DNA of 64,000 nt from an uncultured Moraxella sp. (GCA_943908425.1 CALTTC010000004.1:41120-105119); one strand, 5' to 3'; counted from the first letter of the stretch, positions 44,259-54,404 are shown. Made by a program: numbers and translations. The notes: generated by a model from the sequence alone, not told the origin.

Positions 44259-46016
44259 ATGTTGCCGACCCCTAAGCCTGTCCAATCAATGACCAAAACG
44301 GAAGTGTTTGTAAGGCTTGCGCGTTACTTAAAGCCGTATTTTTGGGCATTGCCACTTATTTTGCTTGGCTTTGTGATTAGTGCACTTTGTGAGATTGCTT
44401 ACGCGGATTTATTAAAAGCCATTACAAACGCGATAGAAACACAAAATCGCCAAGTCATCGCTTGGTTTCCGTTTTTGGTGATTGTAGTCTTTATTATGCG
44501 TGGGGTGGGGGCGTTTTTGGGGGGCTATTATTCTGCCCTTGTGGCGCGTAGCTTAGTATATACTTTGCGCGTGGAAGTGTTTCAAAAGCTGTTAAAAATG
44601 CCTGCCAGTTTTTATTTGACAACCCCAGCGGGCGCGATTTCCAGTAAGCTGATTTTTGATGTGGAACAAGTGACGGGCGCTAGCAATGAGGCGATTACGA
44701 CCTTGGTTAAGGACGGATTAAAGGTTATTGCATTGCTTGGTTATCTGTTCTATAGCAACTGGCGCTTGACATTGGTTTTGATGATTGTGTTGCCGCCTGT
44801 GGCGTGGCTGGTCAATCGGGCAAGCAAAAAATTTGCACACCTGGCGCGCGATATCCAAGACAGTATGTCCGAGGTGAGCCAAATTGCCAATGAAGCGGTG
44901 ACGGGTTATCACGTGGTCAAAAATTATGGTGGTCAAGCCTACGAGGCAGCGCGCTTTAATCAGGCATCAGAAAAAAACTTACGCCAAGGCATGAAAATGG
45001 TGATTATTGGGGCGATTAATACGCCACTGATTCAGTTGTTTATGGCGATTGGGGCGTGTTTTGTGATTTGGTTGTCGCTACGCCCTGAGGTGTTAGGTGA
45101 GACAACTGCTGGCGAGTTTATTGCTTATTTGGTGGCGGTAGGATTGTTGTCGTCCCCTATTAAAGCCTTAACCGATGTCAATGTCAAACTGCAACGTGGC
45201 ATTGCTGCTGGTTACTCGGTGTTTGGGCTTTTAGATACTAAAGAAGAAGAAGATAACGGCACTGCCAATCCTGTATTGCAAGGTAACATTACCTTTGACA
45301 GCGTGACGTTTTGTTATAATGCTAGTGAGCGACCTGCTATTCGTAATTTTAGCCTAGAGATTGCCGCGGGCGAGACGGTGGCGATTGTTGGGCGTTCTGG
45401 TTCTGGTAAAACATCGCTCGTGAATCTATTAACCCGCGCATTATTGCCCGATAGTGGCGAGATACGCCTAGATGGCTTGCCGATTAACGCGTTGTCGCTA
45501 GCCAGTTTGCGCGCGCAAATTGCGATGGTAAATCAGCAAGTGATATTGTTTAATGACACGGTGTTAAATAATATCGCCTATGGAGCGCTTGCCGATAAGC
45601 CTCGCGAGGCAATCATCGCTGCTGCCCAATCGGCTTATGCTGACCGTTTTATTCAGGCAATGCCCGAAGGCTATGATAGTCCCATTGGTGCTGATGGCTT
45701 ACAGTTGTCGGGCGGGCAACGCCAGCGCCTGTCTATTGCCCGTGCATTATTAAAAGATGCGCCGATACTGATTCTTGATGAGGCAACGTCAGCACTGGAT
45801 AATGAATCAGAGTATTTTATTCAGCAAGCCTTAGATGAGGTGATGCGGGGCTGTACGACCGTTGTGATTGCCCATCGCTTGTCTACCATTGAAAAAGCCG
45901 ACCGCATTGTGGTGATGGATAATGGCGCTATTGTGGAGATGGGTACGCACGCGGAGTTATTGGCACAACAGGGGCAATATGCCAGTATGTACGAACGCCG
46001 ATTCGTTGAGGGCTAA
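44259..46016 (+). CDS. msbA: lipid A export ABC transporter MsbA
   Basis: 585 residues, a full half-transporter homodimer: six helices (about 30-310) and an ABC domain with Walker A GRSGSGKTS (about 380), signature LSGGQRQR (about 485) and Walker B ILILDEATSALD. The length and the lpxK gene immediately after (1-nt overlap, TAATG) identify it as the flippase for core-lipid A. The domain arrangement alone would also fit other lipid or peptide exporters. Confidence 0.93.
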   Translation: MLPTPKPVQSMTKTEVFVRLARYLKPYFWALPLILLGFVISALCEIAYADLLKAITNAIETQNRQVIAWFPFLVIVVFIMRGVGAFLGGYYSALVARSLVYTLRVEVFQKLLKMPASFYLTTPAGAISSKLIFDVEQVTGASNEAITTLVKDGLKVIALLGYLFYSNWRLTLVLMIVLPPVAWLVNRASKKFAHLARDIQDSMSEVSQIANEAVTGYHVVKNYGGQAYEAARFNQASEKNLRQGMKMVIIGAINTPLIQLFMAIGACFVIWLSLRPEVLGETTAGEFIAYLVAVGLLSSPIKALTDVNVKLQRGIAAGYSVFGLLDTKEEEDNGTANPVLQGNITFDSVTFCYNASERPAIRNFSLEIAAGETVAIVGRSGSGKTSLVNLLTRALLPDSGEIRLDGLPINALSLASLRAQIAMVNQQVILFNDTVLNNIAYGALADKPREAIIAAAQSAYADRFIQAMPEGYDSPIGADGLQLSGGQRQRLSIARALLKDAPILILDEATSALDNESEYFIQQALDEVMRGCTTVVIAHRLSTIEKADRIVVMDNGAIVEMGTHAELLAQQGQYASMYERRFVEG

Positions 46017-47050
46017 TGGTAATGAAGCCAGAATTATTGCTCACTAAAGCGTGGCAACATAACGCCCCTTGGCTGACGGTTTTGCGTCCATTATCGTGTT
46101 TGTATGGTGCGGTGGGGCACTTACGTAAAAACGCCTACGCCAGTGGCAAGCGTGAGGTGTACCGCGCGCCAGTTGCCGTGCTTGTGATTGGCAATATTAC
46201 TGTGGGCGGCAGTGGTAAAACGCCTTTGATTATTGCTTTGGTGGATTATTTACACACCCTTGGCATAGCAGTGGGGGTCATTAGTCGTGGCTATGGTGGG
46301 GATAGCAAGCAAATGCCCTGTCTTGTCACTAAAGACAGCTTGCCCACGCTGGTGGGTGATGAGCCGTGCCTGATTGTGCAAGCAACCAATGCCCCGATGG
46401 CGGTCTCTCCTGTGCGCAAAAGTGCCATTCAGCTACTTCTCCAGCATTATCCCAATTTACAGCTGATTATTAGCGATGATGGACTACAGCATTATGCCTT
46501 AGCACGCGATGCTGAGTGGATTGTCGTGGATGCAATGCGTGGCTTTGGTAATGAGCGCTTGTTGCCAGAAGGTTTTTTGCGTGAACCGTTAAGCCGTTTA
46601 AATCACGCCACGGTGCTCCATCATTATGCGAACGCCCAAGAATATAATGATTCTGCCCTAGCGATGTATTTACAGGCAGACAAGCCTATCAATTTATTGG
46701 ATAATACCCAAGTACTTGCGCCACAATCTGTGTATGGCTTGACCGGTATTGGCTATCCGCCACGATTTTTTGCCAGCCTAGAAGCGCTCGGTTTTGCGGT
46801 GAAAGCGCGCCCAAAACCTGATCATCACCGTTTTAGTTATGAGGATATCGCCACACTTAGCGACTTGCCAGTGGTGGTTACCGCTAAAGATGCCGTTAAA
46901 TTACAGGCGCTATTTCAACAGCATAAGCACAGCGATAACGGCGTATTTGCTAATGTGTGGGTATTGCCAGTAAGGATGCAGTTATCGGCGGGCATTTATG
47001 CGCTGATGCAAGATTTTTTGCATAAGTTTGTTTATAAAGGTACGCCCTAA
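46016..47050 (+). CDS. lpxK: tetraacyldisaccharide 4'-kinase
   Basis: 344 residues. LpxK phosphorylates the 4' position of the lipid A disaccharide at the inner membrane. The N-terminal amphipathic region is followed by the P-loop GNITVGGSGKTPL (about 60-72) and the conserved IISDDGLQHYALARD segment (about 158) with the catalytic Asp residues; VTAKDAVKL (about 286) is also typical. Overlaps msbA by one base. A Met two codons on (MKPELLL) is an alternative start. The cluster supplies and exports lipid A. Confidence 0.95.
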   Translation: MVMKPELLLTKAWQHNAPWLTVLRPLSCLYGAVGHLRKNAYASGKREVYRAPVAVLVIGNITVGGSGKTPLIIALVDYLHTLGIAVGVISRGYGGDSKQMPCLVTKDSLPTLVGDEPCLIVQATNAPMAVSPVRKSAIQLLLQHYPNLQLIISDDGLQHYALARDAEWIVVDAMRGFGNERLLPEGFLREPLSRLNHATVLHHYANAQEYNDSALAMYLQADKPINLLDNTQVLAPQSVYGLTGIGYPPRFFASLEALGFAVKARPKPDHHRFSYEDIATLSDLPVVVTAKDAVKLQALFQQHKHSDNGVFANVWVLPVRMQLSAGIYALMQDFLHKFVYKGTP

Positions 47051-47093
47051 TGCTTATGTTTTTGCTCACGCTTTATAATTCACAGGAAACCCG

Positions 47094-47864
47094 ATGACCG
47101 TTAAGACACATATTGTTATTCCCGCTCGCTTACGCAGCACGCGCTTGCCTAACAAGCCGCTACTTAATATTCACGACCGCCCGATGATTTTATGGACCGC
47201 CCAAAAAGCACAACAAGCCGTGCAAGCAGGCGTGGCTTGTGATTATTGCGTGGCAACGGATGCCGAGGCGATTGTGGCGGTATGTCAGGCAGCAGGTGTG
47301 CCAGTGGTCTTGACAAGTAAAGAGCACGTCTCAGGGACTGATAGGCTTGGCGAGGTCGCAAATTTGCAAGGTTATGGCGACGAAGATATTGTCCTAAATT
47401 TACAAGGCGATGAACCGCTCGTGCCAGCGTGCTTATTGGCACAGTTAAAAATGCTACTGCTGAATAATCCGCATTGCGCGATGGCGACCTTGCAAGAACC
47501 GATTACAACGTTGGCAGAATTTAGGGCAGATTCGGTAGTAAAAGTAGTGAGTGCTGGCAGTGAAGCGTTGTATTTTAGCCGTAGCCCCATTCCTTATCAT
47601 CGTGACAACCCAACAGATATTAGCGCGGCGTATCGTCATTTGGGCTTATATGCTTATCGGGTGCATTTACTAAAAGCTTTTGGGACTTGGGCGCAAGCCA
47701 CGCTTGAGCGCCTAGAGAGTCTAGAGCAACTGCGTATCTTAGCACAAGGACATAAAATCGCCATTGCGACTGCAAGTGTTGCTTTGCCTGTTGGGGTGGA
47801 TACGCCCGAGGATTTGGCGCGTCTTAACGCGATGCCCTATGAGGCGATTGCCGCTTATGGCTGA
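47094..47864 (+). CDS. kdsB: 3-deoxy-manno-octulosonate cytidylyltransferase
   Basis: 256 residues. KdsB activates Kdo with CTP for addition to lipid A. The nucleotide-binding start VIPARLRSTRLPNKPL (about 8-23) is diagnostic, followed by DEDIVLNLQGDEPLVP (about 95) and YFSRSPIPYHRD. AGGAAACCCG ahead of the ATG serves as ribosome site. Its end overlaps the next gene by 8 nt. Confidence 0.97.
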   Translation: MTVKTHIVIPARLRSTRLPNKPLLNIHDRPMILWTAQKAQQAVQAGVACDYCVATDAEAIVAVCQAAGVPVVLTSKEHVSGTDRLGEVANLQGYGDEDIVLNLQGDEPLVPACLLAQLKMLLLNNPHCAMATLQEPITTLAEFRADSVVKVVSAGSEALYFSRSPIPYHRDNPTDISAAYRHLGLYAYRVHLLKAFGTWAQATLERLESLEQLRILAQGHKIAIATASVALPVGVDTPEDLARLNAMPYEAIAAYG

Positions 47865-48861
47865 CTTTAGCACTGTATTGCCTTTTCAGGCGCAAGCGTG
47901 GGCGCAAGTGAGCGCGCAATATCGCACAAAACGCCTAGCGCACGCTTTACTGGCAGGAGGGATGGCAGGACTTGGTAAGCGAGCGTTTGTTTGGCGTTTG
48001 GTGGCGTGGGCACTGTGCCACAAGCCAAGTGCTTTGCACGCTTGTGGGCATTGTGCTAGCTGTACGCTACTGCACGCCGGCACGCACCCAAATTTGCGCC
48101 TATTGCCAAGTACGTCCACTGGCAAACAGGTGAGCATTAAAATTGATGATGTCCGCGCTTTACATGATTTTGTATACCATACAGGCGATACGCGCTTTAT
48201 TGTGCTGGACCATAGCGAAACAATGACCGTGGCAGCCGCTAACGCTTTACTAAAAATGTTGGAAGAACCCAAAGACGGGGTTTTTTTTATCCTAATTAGT
48301 GATAATCCTGTTGAACTATTACCGACCATTACCAGCCGTGTGCAGCGCTTGCCGTTATCGCCCTTGGATTTGGGGCAAGTAAGTGCTTTTGTCGCCGAGC
48401 AATTGGCGTTAAGTCAAGCAAGTAGTGCGGTGGCGTGTCAAAGCCAAGCTATGCTACTGTTACGTTTGGCGGATTTTGCGCCATTGCAAGCCTTAGCATT
48501 ACCAAAGATGCCGTGGTTTTTATATCGTAAAACATGGCTACAGACCTTTGCCGTGTTGCAAAAGGGTAGTCGCACGGTATTACAGGCAAGCGATTACTGG
48601 CAAAGTGTGCTGGCTTTGGCGGATTTTTTGGCGTTGTCGCAGCAGATGATGGGCGAATTATGGCGTTATGGTCTTGGTTTACCGCCACTACATAGCGATA
48701 TTGCAGGCGTAGAAATCATTGCCGATATCCCCTTGACAATGCCACAGCTAAGCCAGATTGATAGTAGGTTATATCACATCCGCCTTGCCTTAACGCAAAA
48801 CGTGCAAGACAAGCTGGCTTATGACACCGCCATTAGTGCTTTGGGTACACCAGCGTTATAA
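47857..48861 (+). CDS. holB: DNA polymerase III delta-prime subunit
   Basis: 334 residues. A clamp-loader AAA+ protein with the zinc-module cysteines CGHCASCTLL (about 62-71) and the central IDDVRALHDFVYH (about 98) and AAANALLKMLEEP (about 130, sensor region) motifs of delta-prime/DnaX relatives. The Walker A lysine region (MAGLGKRAFVWRL) is weak, as usual for the non-catalytic delta-prime. I set the start at MADFSTVLPF, overlapping kdsB by 8 nt; the longer frame from 47764 lies inside kdsB. Confidence 0.9.
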   Translation: MADFSTVLPFQAQAWAQVSAQYRTKRLAHALLAGGMAGLGKRAFVWRLVAWALCHKPSALHACGHCASCTLLHAGTHPNLRLLPSTSTGKQVSIKIDDVRALHDFVYHTGDTRFIVLDHSETMTVAAANALLKMLEEPKDGVFFILISDNPVELLPTITSRVQRLPLSPLDLGQVSAFVAEQLALSQASSAVACQSQAMLLLRLADFAPLQALALPKMPWFLYRKTWLQTFAVLQKGSRTVLQASDYWQSVLALADFLALSQQMMGELWRYGLGLPPLHSDIAGVEIIADIPLTMPQLSQIDSRLYHIRLALTQNVQDKLAYDTAISALGTPAL

Positions 48862-48934
48862 AATTGTGTGCGATACATTGAGAAATTGCACAAAATAGCG
48901 TATCATATACCATTTGCTAATTAAGTTTGTGGGC

Positions 48935-50746
48935 ATGGATAAATTACGAGATTTTTTGCAAAGTTGGCCGGGGCGCATTGTGATGCTGCTTTGCTTGTCG
49001 CCGATGGTGTTTTTGGGCTTAGACGGTTATTTTCACGCTGGGCGTTTATCGGACAATGACGCGGTGAAAGTGGGTGAGCGCACCATCTCTTTACAGGCAT
49101 TGCAACAAGAATTCCAAAACCGCCGTGCCACTTTGCTTGAGACAGAAGACGAAAGTACCATTAACGATACAGCATTGTTGGCGCAGACGCTTGAGACGAT
49201 GATTAACCGCACGCTACTAGAAGAGCAAAGCGCCAAATTAGGCATGCAAGTCTCTGATACGGCAATTACCGAGCGATTACAAAACGAGCCTGCCTTTCAA
49301 GATGCCAATGGCAATTTTTCTAATGAATTGTTTGCAAGCTTTTTGCAAAACCGTGGTCTCACCAAAAATGATTTGTTTGCGTCACAGCGCCGTGAAATTA
49401 ACTTACGCACCATCCTAAATGCCATCTTAAATAATGTCATTTATCCTGCCTCGCAAGTTAGCCGGCTCATTGATTTGCAATTAGAGAGCCGCCCTGTGCA
49501 GTTGCAGCGCTTGCCGTGGCAGGACTATGCTACACAGGTGACAGTGAGCGATAGCGAGATTGCGGCGTATTATGATGCCCATCGCGAGGCGCTAATTAGC
49601 CCTGAGCAGGTGGATTTACAATACCTTGTACTACCAGATGCCCAAACCGTATCTGCGCCCACGACCGCAGAATTGCAAGCGATATACGAGAGCGATTATA
49701 AGGGCGATAAGCAAATTGCCCAAATTTTATTAGATGATAATCCGGAAACATTGCGTAAAGTGCAAGAAGAACTACAAGCCGGCAAAGATTTTATGGCAGT
49801 CGCCAAGCAGTATAGTAAAGACCCAACAGCGATAGAGCTTGGCACTTACAATCCTGCAGTGTTTGGCACTGCCGGCGATAAGGTCAGCCAAGCACTAAAC
49901 AATGTAGCGGTTGGGCAAGTGAGTGCGCCCGTGACCAGTGATTTTGGGTTGCATATTTTTAAAGTAACGGCGGTCAATCCTGCGCCCAGTTTTGCTAGTG
50001 TTAAAGACAAGCTTAGTGCCCAAGCGCTGGCAAATAAACAAGCCCAAGCCCGTATTGAACAGGTCAATCGTATCAATAACTTGGTGGCGGATGGTTATAC
50101 ATTGACGGACATTGCCAAAGAGTTAAATCTCACTGTGCAACAATTGCCTAATTACAGTGCGGATAGTACCGTGCTTGCCTACCCTGTCTTGCACAAGGTG
50201 GCTTTTGCGCCGGATAATCAAGGCGTGGTGAGTAGCGATATTAAGCTTGATGACAGCACAGTATGGCTGCAGCCGAGCAATTATCGCGAAAGCACGCCGA
50301 TGACTTTAGAGCAGGCGCGCGATACCATTAAACAGCGCTTGACACAGCAAAAAGCTAGTGAACTTGCTTTCAAAGTGGCAGAACAGCAAGCCACGGCGTT
50401 AAACGCTGGTAATGACAGCGAAAAAGCGCAACTTACCGATATTGGCGTGGTGAGCCGTCAAAGTAATGTATTAACAGAGGCTGAGCGTGCTAGCTTATTT
50501 ATACACCCAGTAACCACAGGTGAGAATGTCGCTTGGGTGGTATTAACTGACACGGGCGCAAGTCTGCTACTTGGTGGGACAATACAAACCGAAACTCAAG
50601 AGCGTATGCCCTCCGCCCAAAAAACAGCGGCAGCGATGATGATGAAAAATGTCGCAGGGCAGGATTATTTGGAGGATTATTTGCGCTATTTGCGCGAGGA
50701 AGTGCATGAGGTGCAAACTAACGATGAGTTGTTAAAGACTTTATAA
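48935..50746 (+). CDS. ppiD: PpiD-type periplasmic peptidyl-prolyl isomerase/chaperone
   Basis: 603 residues. A short cytosolic start, one membrane anchor (about 12-30, GRIVMLLCLSPMVFLGL), a SurA_N-like chaperone region (about 35-180), one parvulin domain (about 255-355, GKDFMAVAKQYSKDPTAIELG through FGLHIFKV), then a long C-terminal chaperone part. It assists folding of exported proteins at the Sec exit, anchored in the inner membrane. The ATG at 48935 opens the usual MDKLRDF start; a TTG at 48914 is in frame. Last gene of the rsmG-to-ppiD run, followed by a terminator. Confidence 0.92.
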   Translation: MDKLRDFLQSWPGRIVMLLCLSPMVFLGLDGYFHAGRLSDNDAVKVGERTISLQALQQEFQNRRATLLETEDESTINDTALLAQTLETMINRTLLEEQSAKLGMQVSDTAITERLQNEPAFQDANGNFSNELFASFLQNRGLTKNDLFASQRREINLRTILNAILNNVIYPASQVSRLIDLQLESRPVQLQRLPWQDYATQVTVSDSEIAAYYDAHREALISPEQVDLQYLVLPDAQTVSAPTTAELQAIYESDYKGDKQIAQILLDDNPETLRKVQEELQAGKDFMAVAKQYSKDPTAIELGTYNPAVFGTAGDKVSQALNNVAVGQVSAPVTSDFGLHIFKVTAVNPAPSFASVKDKLSAQALANKQAQARIEQVNRINNLVADGYTLTDIAKELNLTVQQLPNYSADSTVLAYPVLHKVAFAPDNQGVVSSDIKLDDSTVWLQPSNYRESTPMTLEQARDTIKQRLTQQKASELAFKVAEQQATALNAGNDSEKAQLTDIGVVSRQSNVLTEAERASLFIHPVTTGENVAWVVLTDTGASLLLGGTIQTETQERMPSAQKTAAAMMMKNVAGQDYLEDYLRYLREEVHEVQTNDELLKTL

Positions 50747-50769
50747 CTTGCTATTATCAAACTTGACCC

Positions 50770-50802
50770 AGCCCACTTAGCACAGAACAGGTTAAGTGGG
50801 CT
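50770..50802 (+). terminator. intrinsic terminator of ppiD
   Basis: AGCCCACTTA and TAAGTGGGCT arms around a 13-nt loop, 24 nt after the stop. The following T-tract is weak (TCTTGTG). Confidence 0.7.
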
Positions 50803-51418
50803 TCTTGTGATTTAGACTCACTTAATCTTGTATTTAAATTTTGCAAGGTAAGTATCTTATTCTATTGATGTTATGCTTTATAGCAAAAATTTAGGCGTTG
50901 TGTTTAATGCTTATGTCTTGACGTTATTTCACCACAGGCTTTTAATAATCAAAAAATAGCTTGATGTTATTTGGATTTGACTATTTAATCTAATCTTTAA
51001 TGGTATTGGTATCTTGCTTGCTAAGTAGAACCTAAGATTTGTTCTATTGAAGCGCAATCCATGCTAAGCGTACTTTTGTGCTTTGTATGGCTGTGCGTCT
51101 GGTTAAATTTACCACTGCAATCTCGTTATTTGTAAGTTGGTATTCCATGAATCTATTTGCTTGATTGGCAAAGCTATTTAATGAGATACTCACTTAAGCA
51201 TTTGCTAAGCTTTCAAGATATATGTTGATCGCTCTATTTGGTGTTATTACATATCGTGAGGTAATGATTGCATTCTTTTATCCATGCCTTTGCATGCTGT
51301 AAATAAATTCTACTTTGCTAATGGCTGGGTTGTTAAGTTAGGGCAGTGGATTATGTTGCTGTTTTAAGTTCTTTAAGTGGGAATGTTTTACATAGGACAT
51401 GGTTTGCTTGCAGTGCAA
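50803..51418. other. A+T-rich gene-free region between two terminators
   Basis: About 600 bp between the convergent ppiD and purH genes, with stops in all frames and no recognisable RNA gene, repeat or site. Since both flanking operons end here, it holds no promoter for either. Confidence 0.6.
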
Positions 51419-51445
51419 AAAAAGCTACCACGAAGGTAGCTTTTT
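51419..51445 (-). terminator. intrinsic terminator of purH
   Basis: AAAAAGCTACC and GGTAGCTTTTT arms with a 5-nt loop, A-tract on one side and T-tract on the other. It lies 14 nt after the purH stop. Confidence 0.85.
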
Positions 51446-51458
51446 GGTTAGCATTATC

Positions 51459-53042
51459 TTAATGGCGAAAATGGCGAATGCCAGTAAAGACCATGGCAAT
51501 GTTGTGTTCATCGGCGGCGGCAATCACCTCGGCATCACGCATTGAGCCACCGGGCTGAATAATGGCTTTGATACCAGCGGCGGCGGCATTGTCAATGCCA
51601 TCACGAAATGGGAAAAAGGCATCAGATGCCATCACCGCACCGGCGACATTGAGTCCGGCATGCTCGGCTTTAATGGCGGCAATGCGTGCAGAATTCACAC
51701 GGCTCATCTGTCCTGCGCCAATACCGATGGTCTGGCAGTTGTGCGCATAGACGATGGCGTTAGATTTGACGTATTTGGCGACTTGGCAGGCGAATAATAA
51801 ATCGGTAAGTTGAGTGGCGGTAGGTGCGGTTTTAGTGACGATATTTACAGCATCGGGCTTTGCCATTAAGATGTCTTGGCTTTGGACTAATAATCCACCG
51901 CTTACACGTTTAAAATCTAGCTGAGTTAATGTATCGCTTGAATTAAATGTCCCAACGGTTAAAACACGTACATTTTTTTTGCTGGCGGTTATTTGAAGTA
52001 CTCCAGCCGCCACGCTTGGGGCAATGATGACTTCTACAAATTGACGCTCAATAATGGCTTGGGCGGTGGCGACGTCTAGCTCACGGTTAAAAGCGATAAT
52101 CCCCCCAAATGCCGACTCAGGATCGGTGGCATAGGCAAGGTTGTAAGCGGATAACAATGTATCGGCAACCGCGACACCACAAGGGTTGGCATGCTTGACA
52201 ATCACACAGGCGGGCTGTTCAAAGCCTTTGACGCACTCTAGAGCGGCATCGGTATCGGCGATGTTATTGTAAGAGAGTTCTTTGCCTTGGTGTTGCACGG
52301 CATTGGCGATACAAGCTTCTTGGTACTGACTGTCTTTATAAAAGGCGGCGGTCTGGTGAGGGTTTTCGCCATAACGCAGCTCATAGGCTTTATGTAGCTG
52401 TAAGTTTAGTGTGCGCGGATAGGCGGTTTTGGCGCTGGCATCGTCGCTTGCTGGTTCATTGGCATCTAAGAGGCGCGCGCCCAAAAAAGAGGCAATCATG
52501 CCGTCATATTGCGCGGTGTGTTCAAATGCCTTCACCGCTAAATCAAACCGCGTGCTGGCACTTAACGTTCCCTTATTGGTGAGTTCATCGGTCACTTTGG
52601 TGTAATCGGCGGGGTTGGTGATGATGGCAACGTGAGCGTGGTTTTTGGCGGCAGAGCGCACCATCGCTGGACCCCCAATATCAATATTTTCAATGGCTTG
52701 ACTCATGGTGACATCGGCTTGCTGAATGGTTTGGGCAAAAGGGTAGAGATTGACTGCGACAATATCAATGCGGGCAATGCCGTGTTCCTGCATGATTGCA
52801 TCATCAATGCCACGTCGCCCAAGAATACCGCCATGGATTTTAGGGTGGAGGGTTTTGACGCGCCCATCCATCATCTCGGCAAAGCCCGTATAGTCACTCA
52901 CCTCAGTCGCGGGGATATCATGCGATTTGAGTACTTGATACGTGCCCCCAGTGGAGAGAATATGATAGCCAAGTTGTGTGAGACTTTGGGCAAAAGGGAC
53001 GATATTGGTTTTATCAGAAACAGACAGGAGAGCGTAATTCAT
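51459..53042 (-). CDS. purH: bifunctional AICAR transformylase/IMP cyclohydrolase
   Basis: 527 residues, full length. PurH performs the last two steps of IMP synthesis. The N-terminal MGS-like cyclohydrolase domain (about 1-145) starts ALLSVSDKTNIVPFA and holds DYTGFAEMMDGRVKTLHPKIHG. The C-terminal transformylase domain contains the catalytic Lys-His pair in CVIVKHANPCGVAV (about 285) and ends FTGIRHFRH. It lies 62 nt after fis in the prmA-fis-purH order known from other gamma-proteobacteria. Confidence 0.98.
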   Translation of the reverse strand: MNYALLSVSDKTNIVPFAQSLTQLGYHILSTGGTYQVLKSHDIPATEVSDYTGFAEMMDGRVKTLHPKIHGGILGRRGIDDAIMQEHGIARIDIVAVNLYPFAQTIQQADVTMSQAIENIDIGGPAMVRSAAKNHAHVAIITNPADYTKVTDELTNKGTLSASTRFDLAVKAFEHTAQYDGMIASFLGARLLDANEPASDDASAKTAYPRTLNLQLHKAYELRYGENPHQTAAFYKDSQYQEACIANAVQHQGKELSYNNIADTDAALECVKGFEQPACVIVKHANPCGVAVADTLLSAYNLAYATDPESAFGGIIAFNRELDVATAQAIIERQFVEVIIAPSVAAGVLQITASKKNVRVLTVGTFNSSDTLTQLDFKRVSGGLLVQSQDILMAKPDAVNIVTKTAPTATQLTDLLFACQVAKYVKSNAIVYAHNCQTIGIGAGQMSRVNSARIAAIKAEHAGLNVAGAVMASDAFFPFRDGIDNAAAAGIKAIIQPGGSMRDAEVIAAADEHNIAMVFTGIRHFRH

Positions 53043-53104
53043 AAGGTATCCAAAAAAACGACAATAATAGCAAGATTTAACCTACTTGCAAAGTAAAAAT
53101 TAAT

Positions 53105-53326
53105 CTAAAGTAACTCGTAACTTTTCATTTTTGTGCGTAGCGTGGTACGACTTAATCCCAAAATTTTGGCGGCACGGCATTGATTGCCGCGCGTATGCTC
53201 AAGCACGCTTTGTAATAAGGGCTTTTCAAATTGTGCTAAGAACAGCGGATAGACGTTTTCGGGGTCGTCATATAGGTTGGCAAAATATTGATCCGCCACG
53301 TCTTTGACACATTCGTGCAACAGCAT
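53105..53326 (-). CDS. fis: Fis-family DNA-binding protein
   Basis: 73 residues, shorter than E. coli Fis (98) because the flexible N-terminal arm is missing, as in Pseudomonas/Moraxella-type homologues. The C-terminal helix-turn-helix GNQCRAAKILGLSRTTLRTKMKSY is clear, preceded by the helix FEKPLLQSVLEHTR. Fis-type proteins bend DNA and act in chromosome compaction and transcription. The start overlaps the preceding zinc-ribbon gene by one base (TAATG), so translation is coupled. Confidence 0.92.
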   Translation of the reverse strand: MLLHECVKDVADQYFANLYDDPENVYPLFLAQFEKPLLQSVLEHTRGNQCRAAKILGLSRTTLRTKMKSYELL

Positions 53327-54399
53327 TAGTAAAACGGCTCAAGGGTGACGCTAGCTACATCGCTACGTGCGACATCTAATGTTAGCATAAAGCGTCCGGT
53401 TTGTTCAGCGCCTAGGGTGTGCTGTTCCACCGCCAAATAATCCTTGGGGGCAACAACGATGGTGCCGATAACGCCTGTTTTGCCAAGGACGGTAATTTTA
53501 AGGTTGGGATACAGCTGCGGTGTGTTAGAAAGGTTTGTAATGCTTGCGGTCAAGTCGGTAGTAAAATCTGCCATGCCTGCCTTTAGAGTGTAGTCAGTGT
53601 GCAAGCTAGCGGGGTTGGCAGCTGGTAAGCAATTGGGACAGATATCACCAACCATGCGCGCTTGCTCGGGGTTTTTGGCGATATTATAGCGATTAAAATA
53701 GACATATTGCGCCAGTAATAAACCAATTAACGCTAAACAGCCCAATCCCCACACCACGTAATAGCCAAGTGAACGCTGTTTGGCAAGCTGTTCTTGGGTG
53801 GGGCGATGGGGGGCAGGGGCGGTAACAGGGGCGACGACTGGTTCGGCGGCGGGGATGACGCTATCTAAGTCCACGCCAATAATGTCTGATAAATCGTCCT
53901 TGGGGCTTTGTTTGACGAGTTGTTGCTCCACTTGGGGTTTATTGTCTTGCAATAGGTTTGTTGCCCATTCATCTTCGTTGTGTTCAATGCGATTGTTATC
54001 TTTGCTAGAGTGCGTAATAGGGCTTGGGGTGTGTTCGGTAGGGGTATTTAAAAAATCCTCAATATCTGTACCAAAATCCACACTGTCCGCTGGTTCATCG
54101 CTTGCCATGTCATCATGAATCATGCCCTCGGTAATGGGGGCAGCTTGGCGCTTTTTTTGGCGGATGGGGATTTTGGGTAGGGCAAAGTCGTCTGCTTTAC
54201 CGCTGGCTAGGTCATTGGCACCGATTACTATACTGATACTTTGTGGTTTGTCGTTTTTGCTGACAATATGTGCATTGACAACGAAGGCTTGGCTGCATTT
54301 TTTGCAGGTGGCTTTAGTGTTTGGCTTACTTAGCACCGCCTCTGGTAGGGGATAGGTGGTGTGACAATGGGGGCATTGGGTGTGGTGCTGGCTCATCAT
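53326..54399 (-). CDS. zinc-ribbon / DUF3426 membrane protein
   Basis: 357 residues. An N-terminal zinc ribbon with CPHCHTTYPLP and CKKCSQAF (two CxxC knuckles, about 9-38, the MJ0042-type motif), an acidic low-complexity region (about 60-200), one membrane helix (about 222-245, YYVVWGLGCLALIGLLLAQY), then the DUF3426 beta-rich domain at the C-terminus, presumably periplasmic. Function is unknown; the gene is regularly found between prmA and fis. It starts 5 nt after prmA and overlaps fis by one base. Confidence 0.85.
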   Translation of the reverse strand: MMSQHHTQCPHCHTTYPLPEAVLSKPNTKATCKKCSQAFVVNAHIVSKNDKPQSISIVIGANDLASGKADDFALPKIPIRQKKRQAAPITEGMIHDDMASDEPADSVDFGTDIEDFLNTPTEHTPSPITHSSKDNNRIEHNEDEWATNLLQDNKPQVEQQLVKQSPKDDLSDIIGVDLDSVIPAAEPVVAPVTAPAPHRPTQEQLAKQRSLGYYVVWGLGCLALIGLLLAQYVYFNRYNIAKNPEQARMVGDICPNCLPAANPASLHTDYTLKAGMADFTTDLTASITNLSNTPQLYPNLKITVLGKTGVIGTIVVAPKDYLAVEQHTLGAEQTGRFMLTLDVARSDVASVTLEPFY

Positions 54400-54404
54400 T
54401 ACTC

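Noticed and set aside
47764..47856. Longer N-terminus for the delta-prime subunit
   Set aside because: The extra codons lie inside kdsB and give an Arg/Trp/Leu-rich stretch unlike the family.
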